A stretch of 12,789 nt of DNA from Pseudomonadota bacterium (GCA_018241165.1 JAFEEK010000128.1:1-12789), one strand, 5' to 3'. Counted from the first letter of the stretch, positions 1 through 6,998 are shown. Made by a program: numbers and translations. Notes: generated by a model not told the origin, from the sequence alone.

Positions 1-470
1 TCCCAGCGATGCTGCGCGTCGCGGAACGAAAACACGCGCTCCTTGGCGCGCGACTTTTCCTCGTCGCGGCGCGCGCCGCCGATGGCGGCGTCGAACTTGT
101 ATTTATCCAGCGCCTGCTTGAGCGCCTGCGTCTTCATGATTTCGGTGTGCGCGCTGGCGCCGTGCGTGAACGGGCCGACGCCGTCGCGCACGCCGTCCTG
201 GTTGATATGCACGATCAGCTCGACGCCGGTCTCCTGCGCACGGCGGTCGCGAAACGCGATCATCTCGCGGAACTTCCACGTCGTATCCACGTGCAGCATC
301 GGCATCGGCGGCTTGGCCGGATAAAAGGCCTTGAGCAGCAGGTGCAGCAGCACCGAGGAATCCTTGCCGATCGAATACAGCAGCACCGGCCGTTCGAAAT
401 TGGCCGCGACCTCGCGCAGGATGTGGATGCTCTCCGCCTCCAGGCGGTCGAGCGTTGACAGGCACGACAT
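1..470 (-). CDS. cysD: Sulfate adenylyltransferase subunit 2 (CysD), N-terminal half, truncated by window edge
   Basis: CysD is the catalytic small subunit of ATP sulfurylase. With the GTPase CysN it makes adenosine 5'-phosphosulfate from sulfate and ATP in the cytoplasm, the first step of sulfate assimilation. The minus strand encodes 156 residues before the window ends; the E. coli protein is about 302. Visible signatures are [19 protein letters not shown] near the N-terminus, the PP-loop [10 protein letters not shown] at about residues 32-41, [12 protein letters not shown], the [15 protein letters not shown] segment, and [15 protein letters not shown] followed by [11 protein letters not shown] near the cut. 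All match CysD closely with no frameshift. The start ATG at 468-470 gives [14 protein letters not shown], which aligns with family N-termini. The gene is divergent from amgK across 78 bp. CysN would be expected beyond the left edge. Confidence 0.96.
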   Translation of the reverse strand, partial: MSCLSTLDRLEAESIHILREVAANFERPVLLYSIGKDSSVLLHLLLKAFYPAKPPMPMLHVDTTWKFREMIAFRDRRAQETGVELIVHINQDGVRDGVGPFTHGASAHTEIMKTQALKQALDKYKFDAAIGGARRDEEKSRAKERVFSFRDAQHRW

Positions 471-497
471 GTGTGGTTCCAAAACCCAAGGCCGGGA

Positions 498-526
498 ATG
501 ATGGCGGCGCAACCGCGCCAGCGCAA
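498..526 (-). promoter_or_regulatory. Possible cysD promoter
   Basis: Read on the minus strand, TTGCGC (521-526) and CATCAT (498-503) are separated by 17 bases. They resemble sigma-70 -35 and -10 boxes at 3/6 and 4/6 matches and would give a leader of about 20 nt before the cysD ATG. The match is weak and the placement is inferred from spacing and position only. Confidence 0.25.
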
Positions 527-548
527 GACCACGAGAAAAGCTAAGCTT

Positions 549-1544
549 ATGCCGATGAATGCACACGACCGCAACGCCGCGCGCCAGGATTTCATCCGCC
601 GGCATTTGCCCGGATGCGCGCCCGCATTCGCTCCGGCTTCTGCCGACGCGAGTTTTCGCAGCTATTGGCGCGTGCGTGCCGGTGCGCAAAGCTGGATCGT
701 GATGGATGCGCCGCCGGACAAGGAAGACATCGCGCCGTGGCTCGACATCGGCGCGCGTTTGCACGCGGCCGGCGTGCATGCGCCGGAAATTTTCGCCGCC
801 GACGCCGCGCAAGGATTCGTGCTGATGGAAGACCTCGGCACGCGCACCTACCTGCCGGAATTGAACGACGCCAGCGTCGGTGCGATGTACACGTCGGCAC
901 TGGACGCACTCGCGCGCATGCAGGCGCACGCGGATACGCGCGGACTGCCGCACTACGACCGCACGCGCCTGATCGCGGAAATGGAATTGCTGCCGGAATG
1001 GTTCCTGAAGCGGCATCTGGGATTCGAACCGAGCTGCGACGAATGGGACGTGATCGAAGCCGCTTTCACGTTTCTCGTCCACGCGGCGCTGGAGCAGCCG
1101 CGCGTGTTCGTGCACCGCGACTACCACAGTCGCAATCTGATGATCGTCGAACGCGACAATCCTGGAGTCATTGATTTCCAGGACGCAGTCGCGGGTCCCG
1201 CTACCTACGATCTGGTTTCGCTGCTGCGCGACTGCTACATCGCCTGGGACGATGCGCGCGTGGACGCATGGGTCGAAGGTTATCGCCAGCGCGCAGCCGC
1301 CGCAGTCGATGCGACCACGTTCCGGCGCTGGTTCGATCTGGCCGGTGTGCAGCGCCACATCAAGGTGCTCGGCATCTTCTGCCGCCTGTGGTATCGCGAC
1401 GGCAAGGCGCAATACCTGCGCGACCTGCCGCTGGTCTGGCATTACTTCATTCGCGTCGCGCGGCGCTATCCGGAACTCGCCGGATTCGCAGCGCTGCTGG
1501 AACGCGCGGTGGATGGCCGCGACCTGACCGCGCCAACGCCATGA
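549..1544 (+). CDS. amgK: N-acetylmuramate/N-acetylglucosamine anomeric kinase AmgK
   Basis: AmgK phosphorylates MurNAc (and GlcNAc) at the anomeric carbon to give the alpha-1-phosphate in the cytosolic peptidoglycan-recycling route described in Pseudomonas. The 331-residue protein has an aminoglycoside-phosphotransferase (APH) fold. The Brenner-type catalytic motif HRDYHSRNL is at residues 189-197 with D191 as the likely catalytic base. The metal-binding [19 protein letters not shown] begins at 208 with D209, and RDCYIAW follows. The DFQDA...[11 protein letters not shown] stretch is very characteristic of AmgK rather than of general APH proteins. ATG 549 is preceded 8 nt upstream by the purine run gagaaaag. 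ATG 555 is an alternative, and the frame is also open from 471. The stop overlaps the murU start (ATGA, 1541-1544), so the two are translationally coupled. Confidence 0.9.
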   Translation: MPMNAHDRNAARQDFIRRHLPGCAPAFAPASADASFRSYWRVRAGAQSWIVMDAPPDKEDIAPWLDIGARLHAAGVHAPEIFAADAAQGFVLMEDLGTRTYLPELNDASVGAMYTSALDALARMQAHADTRGLPHYDRTRLIAEMELLPEWFLKRHLGFEPSCDEWDVIEAAFTFLVHAALEQPRVFVHRDYHSRNLMIVERDNPGVIDFQDAVAGPATYDLVSLLRDCYIAWDDARVDAWVEGYRQRAAAAVDATTFRRWFDLAGVQRHIKVLGIFCRLWYRDGKAQYLRDLPLVWHYFIRVARRYPELAGFAALLERAVDGRDLTAPTP

Positions 1545-2257
1545 TCGAACACGCCCTGATCTTTGCCGCCGGCCGCGGCGTGCGCATGCGTCCATTGACC
1601 GACGCGACGCCCAAACCATTGCTCGAAGCCGGCGGCAAACGCCTGATCGAATGGCATCTGGAAAACCTCGCGCGTGCAGGCGTACGCGAAGTCGTGATCA
1701 ACACCTCGCACCTGGCCGAACATTTTCCTGCCGCATTAGGCGACGGCTCGCGCTGGGGATTGCGCATCCACTATTCCCACGAAGGTCCCGAGCCACTGGA
1801 AACCGGCGGCGGCATGCTGCACGCGTTGCCACTGCTTGGCGACACGCCGTTCATCGCGGTCAACGGCGACATCTGGACGGATTTCGATTTTTCCGCACTG
1901 CCGCAAGATCCTGCGGGAATCGCGCATCTTGTCCTCGTCGACAATCCGCCGCAGCATCCAGGCGGGGATTTCGTCTTGCGCGACGGAACCTTGATCGATG
2001 ACCACCCTCACCCCATCCCTCTCCCGCCAGCGGGAGAGGGGGAGAAGCTGACCTTTGCCGGCATCGGCGTGTATCGGCCGGAATTACTGGCCGGACAGCA
2101 GCCCGGCAAATTCGGCATCGTGCCGATCCTGCGTGCGGCAATGCGCGCAGGGAAAGTCGGCGGAGAACACTACCGCGGCGTATGGAACGATATCGGCACG
2201 CCGCAACGGCTGGCGGACATCGATGCAAGCCTGCGTGGCGGCCATCAATCGCCGTAG
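1541..2257 (+). CDS. murU: N-acetylmuramate alpha-1-phosphate uridylyltransferase MurU, with an in-frame repeat insertion
   Basis: MurU converts MurNAc-1-phosphate plus UTP to UDP-MurNAc, completing the salvage step begun by AmgK. The 238-residue product is a sugar-nucleotidyltransferase (GT-A-like) fold. It shows [12 protein letters not shown] (residues 9-20), PKPL (24-27) with the nucleotide-binding lysine, ETGGG (87-91), NGDIWTD (108-114) and the C-terminal [17 protein letters not shown]. The Pseudomonas enzyme is, from memory, about 223 residues. The extra length includes residues 155-167 ([13 protein letters not shown]), which are encoded by the palindromic element at 2005-2040 and sit between the GDFVLRDG strand and the conserved LTFAGI strand, where a surface loop is expected. 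The reading frame is intact across the insert. The 3' end overlaps the convergent STAS-like gene by 13 bp. Confidence 0.92.
   Translation: MIEHALIFAAGRGVRMRPLTDATPKPLLEAGGKRLIEWHLENLARAGVREVVINTSHLAEHFPAALGDGSRWGLRIHYSHEGPEPLETGGGMLHALPLLGDTPFIAVNGDIWTDFDFSALPQDPAGIAHLVLVDNPPQHPGGDFVLRDGTLIDDHPHPIPLPPAGEGEKLTFAGIGVYRPELLAGQQPGKFGIVPILRAAMRAGKVGGEHYRGVWNDIGTPQRLADIDASLRGGHQSP
2005..2040 (+). repeat. Palindromic GC-rich element, copy 1, inside murU
   Basis: This 36-nt copy begins with the flank ccctcacccca and continues as a hairpin. The left arm ccctctcccgc (2017-2027) and right arm gcgggagaggg (2030-2040) are perfect complements around the 2-nt centre ca. The length is exactly 12 codons, so it adds residues without a frameshift. 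It is the same family and orientation as copy 3 at 6977-7021, and inverted relative to copy 2. Confidence 0.85.
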
Positions 2258-2637
2258 CGCAACCAGACTTCCGCCGCACGTAAACTATTGAAGACGCGAA
2301 AGCTGGCGCCGACCTCGATCGCTTCGAGTTCGGCGTGTTCCAGGCGCGGCAATTGTTCCGGACGTGGCTCGAACATCGCAATACGCATGCGCGCGAGCAC
2401 GGTCGATTTCAGCGCATGGACGATGCCGACGAGTTCTTGCGCATTCGGCGAATTGCCGAGCTGACGGTCGACCATGAGCAGGCGCCGCGCGCCGCGCCGT
2501 TCGCACTCGGCGGCGATGTCCAGCCAACTGGCCAGCGTGATCGCGGCGGAATCCTCAAGGCTGGTGACCTCGACGAACAGGTAGTCCACACGTTCTTCGA
2601 ACCGCAACCTGTACGGTGGATTCACGGATGCCCCCAT
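2245..2637 (-). CDS. STAS-like small protein of unknown function, last gene of the hda operon
   Basis: This encodes 130 residues with no signal peptide or membrane segment, so it is probably cytoplasmic. The pattern of an N-terminal strand (YRLRFEERVDYLFVEVTS), a helix carrying ASWLDIAAECERRGARR, a buried strand (RLLMVDRQL) and a further helix-strand unit (ELVGIVHALKS...MRIAMFEP) resembles STAS/SEC14-like or SpoIIAA-like single-domain proteins. I infer that fold from the pattern and have not confirmed it. It starts 2 bp after the hda stop with a good Shine-Dalgarno and ends 13 bp inside the convergent murU. Co-transcription with hda, perM and the phosphatidyltransferase is likely. Its job is unknown; STAS-type proteins often bind nucleotides, lipids or partner proteins. 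Confidence 0.8.
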   Translation of the reverse strand: MGASVNPPYRLRFEERVDYLFVEVTSLEDSAAITLASWLDIAAECERRGARRLLMVDRQLGNSPNAQELVGIVHALKSTVLARMRIAMFEPRPEQLPRLEHAELEAIEVGASFRVFNSLRAAEVWLRYGD

Positions 2638-2639
2638 GG

Positions 2640-3386
2640 CTATCCCCTGTTTGGTTTGCCCTCTCCCGATTCGAGCATAGCACGCAAAAATGGCACCGTG
2701 ACGCGCCGTTGCGCGGCCAGTGCGGCGCGGTCCATGCGTTCGAGCAGATCCGCAAGGCTGGACAGATCTCGCGCGTGATGCGCGAACAGCCAGTCGAGCA
2801 CGCTGTCGTCCAGAGTCAGCCCGCGCGCGCCTGCGCGTTCGCGCAGCCAGACACGCCGCGCAGCATCGTCGAGCGGAGTCAGCCGCACCTGCGCACAAGC
2901 CGAAAGGCGCGAGACCAGGTCCGGCAAGGCAATGCCGATCGATGCGGGGACGGCTGTCGCGGAAAACAGCAATGTAGAATTTTCCACTTTGCAGCGATTG
3001 TACAGGTCGAACAACGCATGTTCGGCGGCCGCATCGCCGGCGATCGCGCCGACATCGTCGAGCGCAAGCAGGTCGCTGCCGCCCAGCGTTCGAATGGCAT
3101 CCGCCGAGGCGGCGGATGCGCGCGGAATGGACTCGTCGCGATCTCCCAACGTCGCCAGCGACAGGTATTGTGCATTGCGTCCCGCGGCCGTCGCCGCGGC
3201 GCAGGCGGCCAACAGCAGATGCGTCTTGCCGCTGCCGACGGGGCCCGCCGCGAACACCCACGGCGCTGCCGTTGTCGTCGCCGCGTCGTGCAAGAGTGCC
3301 AGCGCAGCACCATTGTTGCCGGCCACGAACGTCTCGAAACGCTGCTGCGCCGGCCAGCGCAACAGCAACGGCAACTGCGCGTTCAT
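2640..3386 (-). CDS. hda: DnaA regulatory inactivator Hda
   Basis: Hda is an AAA+ DnaA paralogue. With the DNA-loaded beta clamp it stimulates ATP hydrolysis by DnaA (RIDA) so that replication does not re-initiate. The 248-residue protein carries the N-terminal clamp-binding motif QLPLLL (residues 4-9), the Walker A GPVGSGKTH (48-56, K54), the Walker B LLALDDVGAI (106-115, D110/D111), a sensor I region LLFSATAVP, and a box VII LPDLVSRL whose R160 is the expected arginine finger. A C-terminal four-helix lid follows. It lacks a DnaA DNA-binding domain IV, as Hda does. The start overlaps the perM stop (ATGA, 3383-3386), indicating coupling. The last ten residues (ESGEGKPNRG) extend past the usual end after the VPFLRAML helix and include a half-match to the palindromic repeat arm. 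Confidence 0.94.
   Translation of the reverse strand: MNAQLPLLLRWPAQQRFETFVAGNNGAALALLHDAATTTAAPWVFAAGPVGSGKTHLLLAACAAATAAGRNAQYLSLATLGDRDESIPRASAASADAIRTLGGSDLLALDDVGAIAGDAAAEHALFDLYNRCKVENSTLLFSATAVPASIGIALPDLVSRLSACAQVRLTPLDDAARRVWLRERAGARGLTLDDSVLDWLFAHHARDLSSLADLLERMDRAALAAQRRVTVPFLRAMLESGEGKPNRG
2642..2648 (-). promoter_or_regulatory. Ribosome binding site of the STAS-like gene
   Basis: Minus-strand AGGGGAT lies just upstream of the ATG at 2637; the AGGGG core is 6 nt away. It overlaps the TAG stop of hda. It supports the chosen start and shows the gene has its own initiation signal within the operon. Confidence 0.7.
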
Positions 3387-4498
3387 GGCTTGGGCGGCGT
3401 ACCTTCTTCGGAACGCGCCACCGGAACCACGATGGTCGGGTTGCGGCCGCTGCCGTACAACTCGCTGCCGCGGTAGCGTTCGTGCACATAGCGCAACACC
3501 ACCATCGCCACGGATGCGACCGGCAGCGCCAGCAGCACGCCAAGGAACCCGAACAGTTCGCCACCGGCGAGGATCGCGAAGATCACCGCGAGCGGATGCA
3601 GGCCGATCTTCTCGCCGACCAGGCGCGGCACCAGCACATAGCCTTCGATGACATGGCCGACGCCGAACACGATCAGTACTCCGGCGACATGCATCCAGTC
3701 GTGGTATTGCACGAACGCCGCGACCGCGCCCATCAGCACGCCGGTAATCGCGCCCAGATACGGCACAAAGCTGATGAGTCCCGCGATGATGCCGATCAGC
3801 GGACCGACATCGATGCCGATCGCGAACAGGCCGATCGCGTAGAGCACGCCGAGCACGATCATCACCGACAACTGCCCGCGCAGGAATCCGCCCAGGGTTT
3901 CGTCGGATTCGTGCGCCAGGCGTGCGACGACAGGTTCGATGGAACGCGGCAGCAGGTCGTGGATGTGCCCGATCATGCTGCGCCAGTCGCGCAACAGATA
4001 GAAGAACGCGACCGGCACGATCAGTACGTGCACGCTCCACGTGACCAGCGCAAATCCGGATTTGGAAACACCCGCCAGAATCGTGGCTGCCAGTCCACCG
4101 GCTTCTTTCCAATGCTGCTGCAGCACCGCGACGAGCTGTTGCACGTCCGGCATTTCCAGTTCCATGTCGAACCTGGCGTTGAACCAGGGCACCGCGTCGG
4201 TCTGCAACCAGCCGATCCAGTCCGGCAGGCGCCGGATCAATGTCGTCACCTGCCGTTGCAAGTACGGGATCAGCCACAACAGGACCAGAATCAGCAGCAG
4301 CGTCAGCACCAGGAACACGATGCCGGTCGCGGCACCGCGCCCCAGACGCAGCTTGCGCATGCGTTCGACGACGGGATCGAACAGGTAGGCGAACATCGCC
4401 GCGATCGCGAATGGAGTCAGGACAGGCGCTAGCAGCCACAACACCGCGCCGACGAGAACGACGAGGGCGAGCAATTGCCAGCGCAACATGGTCGTCAT
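3383..4498 (-). CDS. perM: AI-2E/PerM-family inner-membrane transporter protein
   Basis: This is a 371-residue polytopic membrane protein of the AI-2E transporter (PerM, UPF0118) family, whose members are putative permeases or antiporters of mostly unknown substrate. Hydrophobic segments lie at about residues 6-38, 57-79, 143-170, 208-235, 236-263, 271-290 and 301-336. A long soluble stretch (about 85-140) is typical of the family. Conserved family signatures include FYLLRDW, GLISFVPYLGA at 240-250, and GHVIEGYVLVPRLVGEKIGLHPLAV at 281-305. A strong Shine-Dalgarno at 4504-4508 fixes the first ATG (4498) over the one at 4489. It overlaps the upstream phosphatidyltransferase and the downstream hda by 4 bp each. 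The C-terminal tail after the last membrane segment is short and polar. The substrate cannot be told from sequence. Confidence 0.9.
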   Translation of the reverse strand: MTTMLRWQLLALVVLVGAVLWLLAPVLTPFAIAAMFAYLFDPVVERMRKLRLGRGAATGIVFLVLTLLLILVLLWLIPYLQRQVTTLIRRLPDWIGWLQTDAVPWFNARFDMELEMPDVQQLVAVLQQHWKEAGGLAATILAGVSKSGFALVTWSVHVLIVPVAFFYLLRDWRSMIGHIHDLLPRSIEPVVARLAHESDETLGGFLRGQLSVMIVLGVLYAIGLFAIGIDVGPLIGIIAGLISFVPYLGAITGVLMGAVAAFVQYHDWMHVAGVLIVFGVGHVIEGYVLVPRLVGEKIGLHPLAVIFAILAGGELFGFLGVLLALPVASVAMVVLRYVHERYRGSELYGSGRNPTIVVPVARSEEGTPPKP

Positions 4499-5076
4499 GT
4501 CCGCCTCCGTGGGCCATGCAGCGCCTTGCGCGACCAGATGAAGACATATTGCAGGCCGCTGACGGCCGTCAGCGCCGCGACAAACGCGATCAAACCGTGC
4601 AGCACCGGCAGCGGCAACTCGAACCAATGACTCAGATGCAACAACTGCGCAAGTACATAGACGATTTGCACGACGGTCGTCAGCTTGGACAGCCGCGTGG
4701 GTTGCGCATGGATGCGTCCGATCAGGCTGTGCCAGGCGACAGCGCCGGCAACGATCACCGCATCGCGGCCGACCACGAGCCAGGTCAGCCAGTCCGGATG
4801 CGCGTCGACCATGCCAAGGGTGATGAAACACGCCACCAGCATCAGCTTGTCGGCGATCGGATCGAGTACCCCGCCCAGCCAGCTCTGCCAGCCGCAGCGC
4901 TTGGCAAGGAATCCGTCCAGCGCATCCGTCAATCCGGCGACGGCGGCGACGACCACGGCTTCGTCGTAACGCGACTCGCGGATCATCCACGCCAGCGGCA
5001 CGACCAGCGCCATGCGCAATACCGTCAAGGCATTGGGCAGGTGGCGCCAGGGGCTCGCGGCGGTGGCGTCGGTCAT
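4495..5076 (-). CDS. CDP-alcohol phosphatidyltransferase (PgsA-like or CMP-forming cardiolipin synthase-like)
   Basis: This 193-residue integral membrane enzyme transfers a phosphatidyl group from CDP-diacylglycerol to an alcohol. The family motif D-x2-DG-x2-AR-x8-9-G-x3-D-x3-D is present as D51, D54-G55, A58-K59, G68, D72 and D76. The usual Arg after Ala is Lys59, with Arg60 next to it. Hydrophobic helices lie at about 20-33, 39-50, 77-90, 96-115, 134-146 and 158-181. The N-terminus HLPNALTVLRMALV is typical of PgsA and CMP-forming cardiolipin synthases. The PTRLSKLTTVVQ segment (126-137) looks more like the latter, so the product could be phosphatidylglycerophosphate or cardiolipin. I therefore assign no symbol. 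It begins 1 bp after DUF2066 and overlaps perM by 4 bp. Confidence 0.88.
   Translation of the reverse strand: MTDATAASPWRHLPNALTVLRMALVVPLAWMIRESRYDEAVVVAAVAGLTDALDGFLAKRCGWQSWLGGVLDPIADKLMLVACFITLGMVDAHPDWLTWLVVGRDAVIVAGAVAWHSLIGRIHAQPTRLSKLTTVVQIVYVLAQLLHLSHWFELPLPVLHGLIAFVAALTAVSGLQYVFIWSRKALHGPRRRT
4504..4508 (-). promoter_or_regulatory. Ribosome binding site of perM
   Basis: GGAGG on the minus strand sits 5 nt before the ATG at 4498, inside the last codons of the upstream phosphatidyltransferase. It decides between the two nearby ATGs (4498 and 4489) in favour of the first. Confidence 0.8.
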
Positions 5077-5077
5077 G

Positions 5078-5764
5078 CTATTGCGGCCGCAGGCTCAGCA
5101 GCGCATCCACGCCATCCACCGGCGGCTTGGCGTTGTCCACCTGCAGCGGCGATGCGCCCAGCGAATCGAGCAGGCGCTGCAACGGACCGGTGACATCCAG
5201 ACGCAGCTCGGCCCCGTCGCCACGCGCCTGTTCGGCCTGCACGCTGCGCACCAGCTCGTTGCGCGACAACGCGCCGACGGCACGCGCATAGTCCAGTGCC
5301 GAATGGATGCCGCCGATCCAGACGCGAAACGATTGCGTATGCGTGTCGGCCGCCGCCTGTGCGGCCTTGGCATCGCCGCCGGCGGGCGCGGCGCCCAGGC
5401 CGAGTCCTGCGACGAGCTTGTCCACGGCGTTGCGGTCGAATTGCGCAACCAGGTTCAGGCGCGCCTGCGGCTTGCCGTCGGCGCCCGTCGCGACATCCTG
5501 CGTGTACTGGTATTGCTGCACGTAGTTTCCGGCCTCGGCCACTGCCTGCGCGACGCCGGGTTTGGCCAGCACCGCATTGTCGCCGCCCGACAGCTTGACC
5601 ACGACCTGGGCCAGCGCGCTCTTGAGCGCTTCGCTGCGCTCGCCGTCGGACTGCGAATTGACCGGCACCGTGCCGGTGTACAGGCTTTGCGCATGCGCGA
5701 TCTGCGCCAGTGCCAGCAGCGGCAACAGCAGGACGAAGCGGCGAAGCGTGCGCGAAAGGTTCAT
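5078..5764 (-). CDS. DUF2066 domain exported protein
   Basis: This is a 228-residue protein of unknown function, first gene of the minus-strand operon leading to hda. An N-terminal signal peptide is clear (RTLRRF, then a hydrophobic core [17 protein letters not shown] stretch, cleavage after AHA at about residue 25), so it is exported to the periplasm. The segment [34 protein letters not shown] (divided here only for description: residues about 28-61) matches the start of DUF2066 proteins found beside purM in other gammaproteobacteria. An Ala-rich low-complexity stretch (about 124-140) follows, then RVWIGGI and a C-terminal domain ending LSLRPQ. It is shorter than the roughly 350-residue Pseudomonas versions I recall. 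It is divergent from purM over 85 bp. Confidence 0.82.
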   Translation of the reverse strand: MNLSRTLRRFVLLLPLLALAQIAHAQSLYTGTVPVNSQSDGERSEALKSALAQVVVKLSGGDNAVLAKPGVAQAVAEAGNYVQQYQYTQDVATGADGKPQARLNLVAQFDRNAVDKLVAGLGLGAAPAGGDAKAAQAAADTHTQSFRVWIGGIHSALDYARAVGALSRNELVRSVQAEQARGDGAELRLDVTGPLQRLLDSLGASPLQVDNAKPPVDGVDALLSLRPQ

Positions 5765-5815
5765 GGCGGGGACCCGAGAATGGCGTCAAGTCTGCCCAAT
5801 CGCGGCGCGAACGTC

Positions 5816-5821
5816 TATCAT
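5816..5821 (+). promoter_or_regulatory. Possible -10 box for purM
   Basis: TATCAT lies 28 bp before the purM ATG, within the 85-bp divergent gap. No convincing -35 hexamer is seen at 16-18 bp. If used, it would start transcription near 5828, downstream of the in-frame ATG at 5820, which favours 5850 as the purM start. Confidence 0.25.
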
Positions 5822-5849
5822 GCACGTCCCGTTTTGGCGATCCGGCCGC

Positions 5850-6887
5850 ATGTCCTCGTCGAAGGAAGCCCTGACCTACCGCGCCGCGGGCGTCGACATC
5901 GACGCCGGCGAGGAAGTCGTCGAGCGCATCAAACCGCTGGTTGCGCGCACCTTTCGCAAGGAAGTGATGGCGGGCCTCGGCGGCTTCGGCGCGCTGTTCG
6001 AGCTGGCCGGACGCTTCAAGGATCCAGTGCTGGTGTCCGGCACCGACGGCGTCGGCACCAAGCTCAAACTCGCGCAGCAACTCGGCCGCCACGACACCAT
6101 CGGCATCGACCTCGTCGCCATGTGCGTCAACGACGTGCTGGTGCAGGGCGCGGAACCGCTGTTCTTCCTCGATTACTTCGCCACCGGAAAACTCGACGTC
6201 GAAACCACGGTCGCGGTGGTCGGCGGCATTGCGAAAGGCTGCGAACTGGCCGGCTGCGCCCTGATCGGCGGCGAAACCGCCGAGATGCCGGACATGTATG
6301 CGCCCGGCGAATACGATCTCGCCGGCTTCAACGTCGGTGCGGTGGAAAAATCGAAACTGATCGACGGGTCGAAAATCCACGCCGGCGACGCCATCGTCGG
6401 CATCGCGTCCAGCGGACCGCATTCCAACGGCTATTCGCTGATTCGCAAGATCGCGCAGCGCGCCGGAAATCCATTCGACCTCGATCTGGGCGGCGTGAAA
6501 CTCGCCGATGCGCTGATGGCGCCAACCAGCATTTACGTCAAGCCGATCCTGAAGATGCTCGGTGAACATGCCATCCACGGCATGGCGCATATCACCGGCG
6601 GCGGCCTGACCGAAAACATCATCCGCGTCGTGCCCGACGCACTTGGCATCGCGCTGGATTCTTCGGCGTGGAAACCGCCCGCCGTGTTCGACTGGCTGCA
6701 ACGCGAAGGCAATGTTGCACAAGTGGAAATGTGGAGAACCTTCAACTGCGGCATCGGCTATACCCTGATCGTGCCGCGCGAAGCGGCCGGCGCCAGCATC
6801 GCCGCGCTGGGCGAATTCGGCCTGCCGGCGTGGACGATCGGGGAAGTCGAGCCGGCACGCAGCGATGCGCGTGTACACATCCGATAA
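5850..6887 (+). CDS. purM: Phosphoribosylformylglycinamidine cyclo-ligase (AIR synthetase) PurM
   Basis: PurM closes FGAM to aminoimidazole ribonucleotide with ATP, the fifth step of cytosolic IMP synthesis. The 345-residue product equals the E. coli length. Signatures are [11 protein letters not shown] (10-20), [20 protein letters not shown] (63-73), [19 protein letters not shown] (about 85-103), [39 protein letters not shown] and the C-terminal FNCGIGY. All are standard for the PurM/PurL ATP-grasp-unrelated fold family. ATG 5850 aligns with the family N-terminus. An in-frame ATG at 5820 would add ten residues unlike the family. The TAA stop is followed after 3 nt by a palindromic repeat, and purN lies in the same reading frame downstream. 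Confidence 0.97.
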   Translation: MSSSKEALTYRAAGVDIDAGEEVVERIKPLVARTFRKEVMAGLGGFGALFELAGRFKDPVLVSGTDGVGTKLKLAQQLGRHDTIGIDLVAMCVNDVLVQGAEPLFFLDYFATGKLDVETTVAVVGGIAKGCELAGCALIGGETAEMPDMYAPGEYDLAGFNVGAVEKSKLIDGSKIHAGDAIVGIASSGPHSNGYSLIRKIAQRAGNPFDLDLGGVKLADALMAPTSIYVKPILKMLGEHAIHGMAHITGGGLTENIIRVVPDALGIALDSSAWKPPAVFDWLQREGNVAQVEMWRTFNCGIGYTLIVPREAAGASIAALGEFGLPAWTIGEVEPARSDARVHIR

Positions 6888-6890
6888 TCC

Positions 6891-6933
6891 CCCTCTCCCC
6901 CGACTGTGTCGGGGGAGAGGGTTGGGGTGAGGG
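6891..6933 (-). repeat. Palindromic GC-rich element, copy 2, between purM and purN (inverted orientation)
   Basis: The left arm ccctctcccccga (6891-6903) and right arm tcgggggagaggg (6909-6921) form a perfect 13-bp stem around a 5-nt loop. The flank ttggggtgaggg follows, which on the minus strand reads ccctcaccccaa. It is the same family as copies 1 and 3 but oriented oppositely. It starts 3 nt after the purM stop and lacks a following T-run, so it is a repeat rather than a classical terminator. Confidence 0.85.
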
Positions 6934-6998
6934 GGAAGCGCCTGAACCTACATATGAGTGCATCCGCAATGCCGCCCCCTCACCCTGCCCTCTCCCCC
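6911..6998 (+). repeat. Long interrupted inverted repeat formed by copies 2 and 3 around the purN start codons
   Basis: Positions 6911-6921 are complementary to 6988-6998 (11 bp) and 6925-6935 to 6975-6985 (11 bp), with a small internal loop (3 nt on one side, 2 on the other). The intervening 39-nt loop (6936-6974) contains both candidate purN ATGs at 6954 and 6969. This pairing competes with the two local hairpins of the separate copies, so the purM-purN transcript has two mutually exclusive strong folds. Confidence 0.7.

Noticed and set aside
455-460. Perfect TTGACA that could be a -35 box for amgK
   Set aside because: No acceptable -10 box lies 16-18 bp downstream, and the bases are explained by the first codons of cysD on the other strand.
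3116-4432. Long open plus-strand frame antisense to perM and hda
   Set aside because: The translation is rich in Arg, Gln, His and Asp with no domain pattern; the opposite strand encodes clear PerM and Hda. It is a by-product of GC-rich codon use.
5820-5849. Upstream in-frame ATG of purM as the start
   Set aside because: It adds [10 protein letters not shown], unlike PurM family N-termini, with no Shine-Dalgarno. ATG 5850 aligns with E. coli PurM.
5073-6878. 601-codon minus-strand open frame across purM
   Set aside because: It runs antisense to purM and out of frame through DUF2066, with no family signature.
6891-6921. Hairpin after purM as an intrinsic terminator
   Set aside because: The stem is strong but no T-run follows, and the same palindrome occurs inside murU and in purN, so it is a dispersed repeat. 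Partial termination cannot be excluded.
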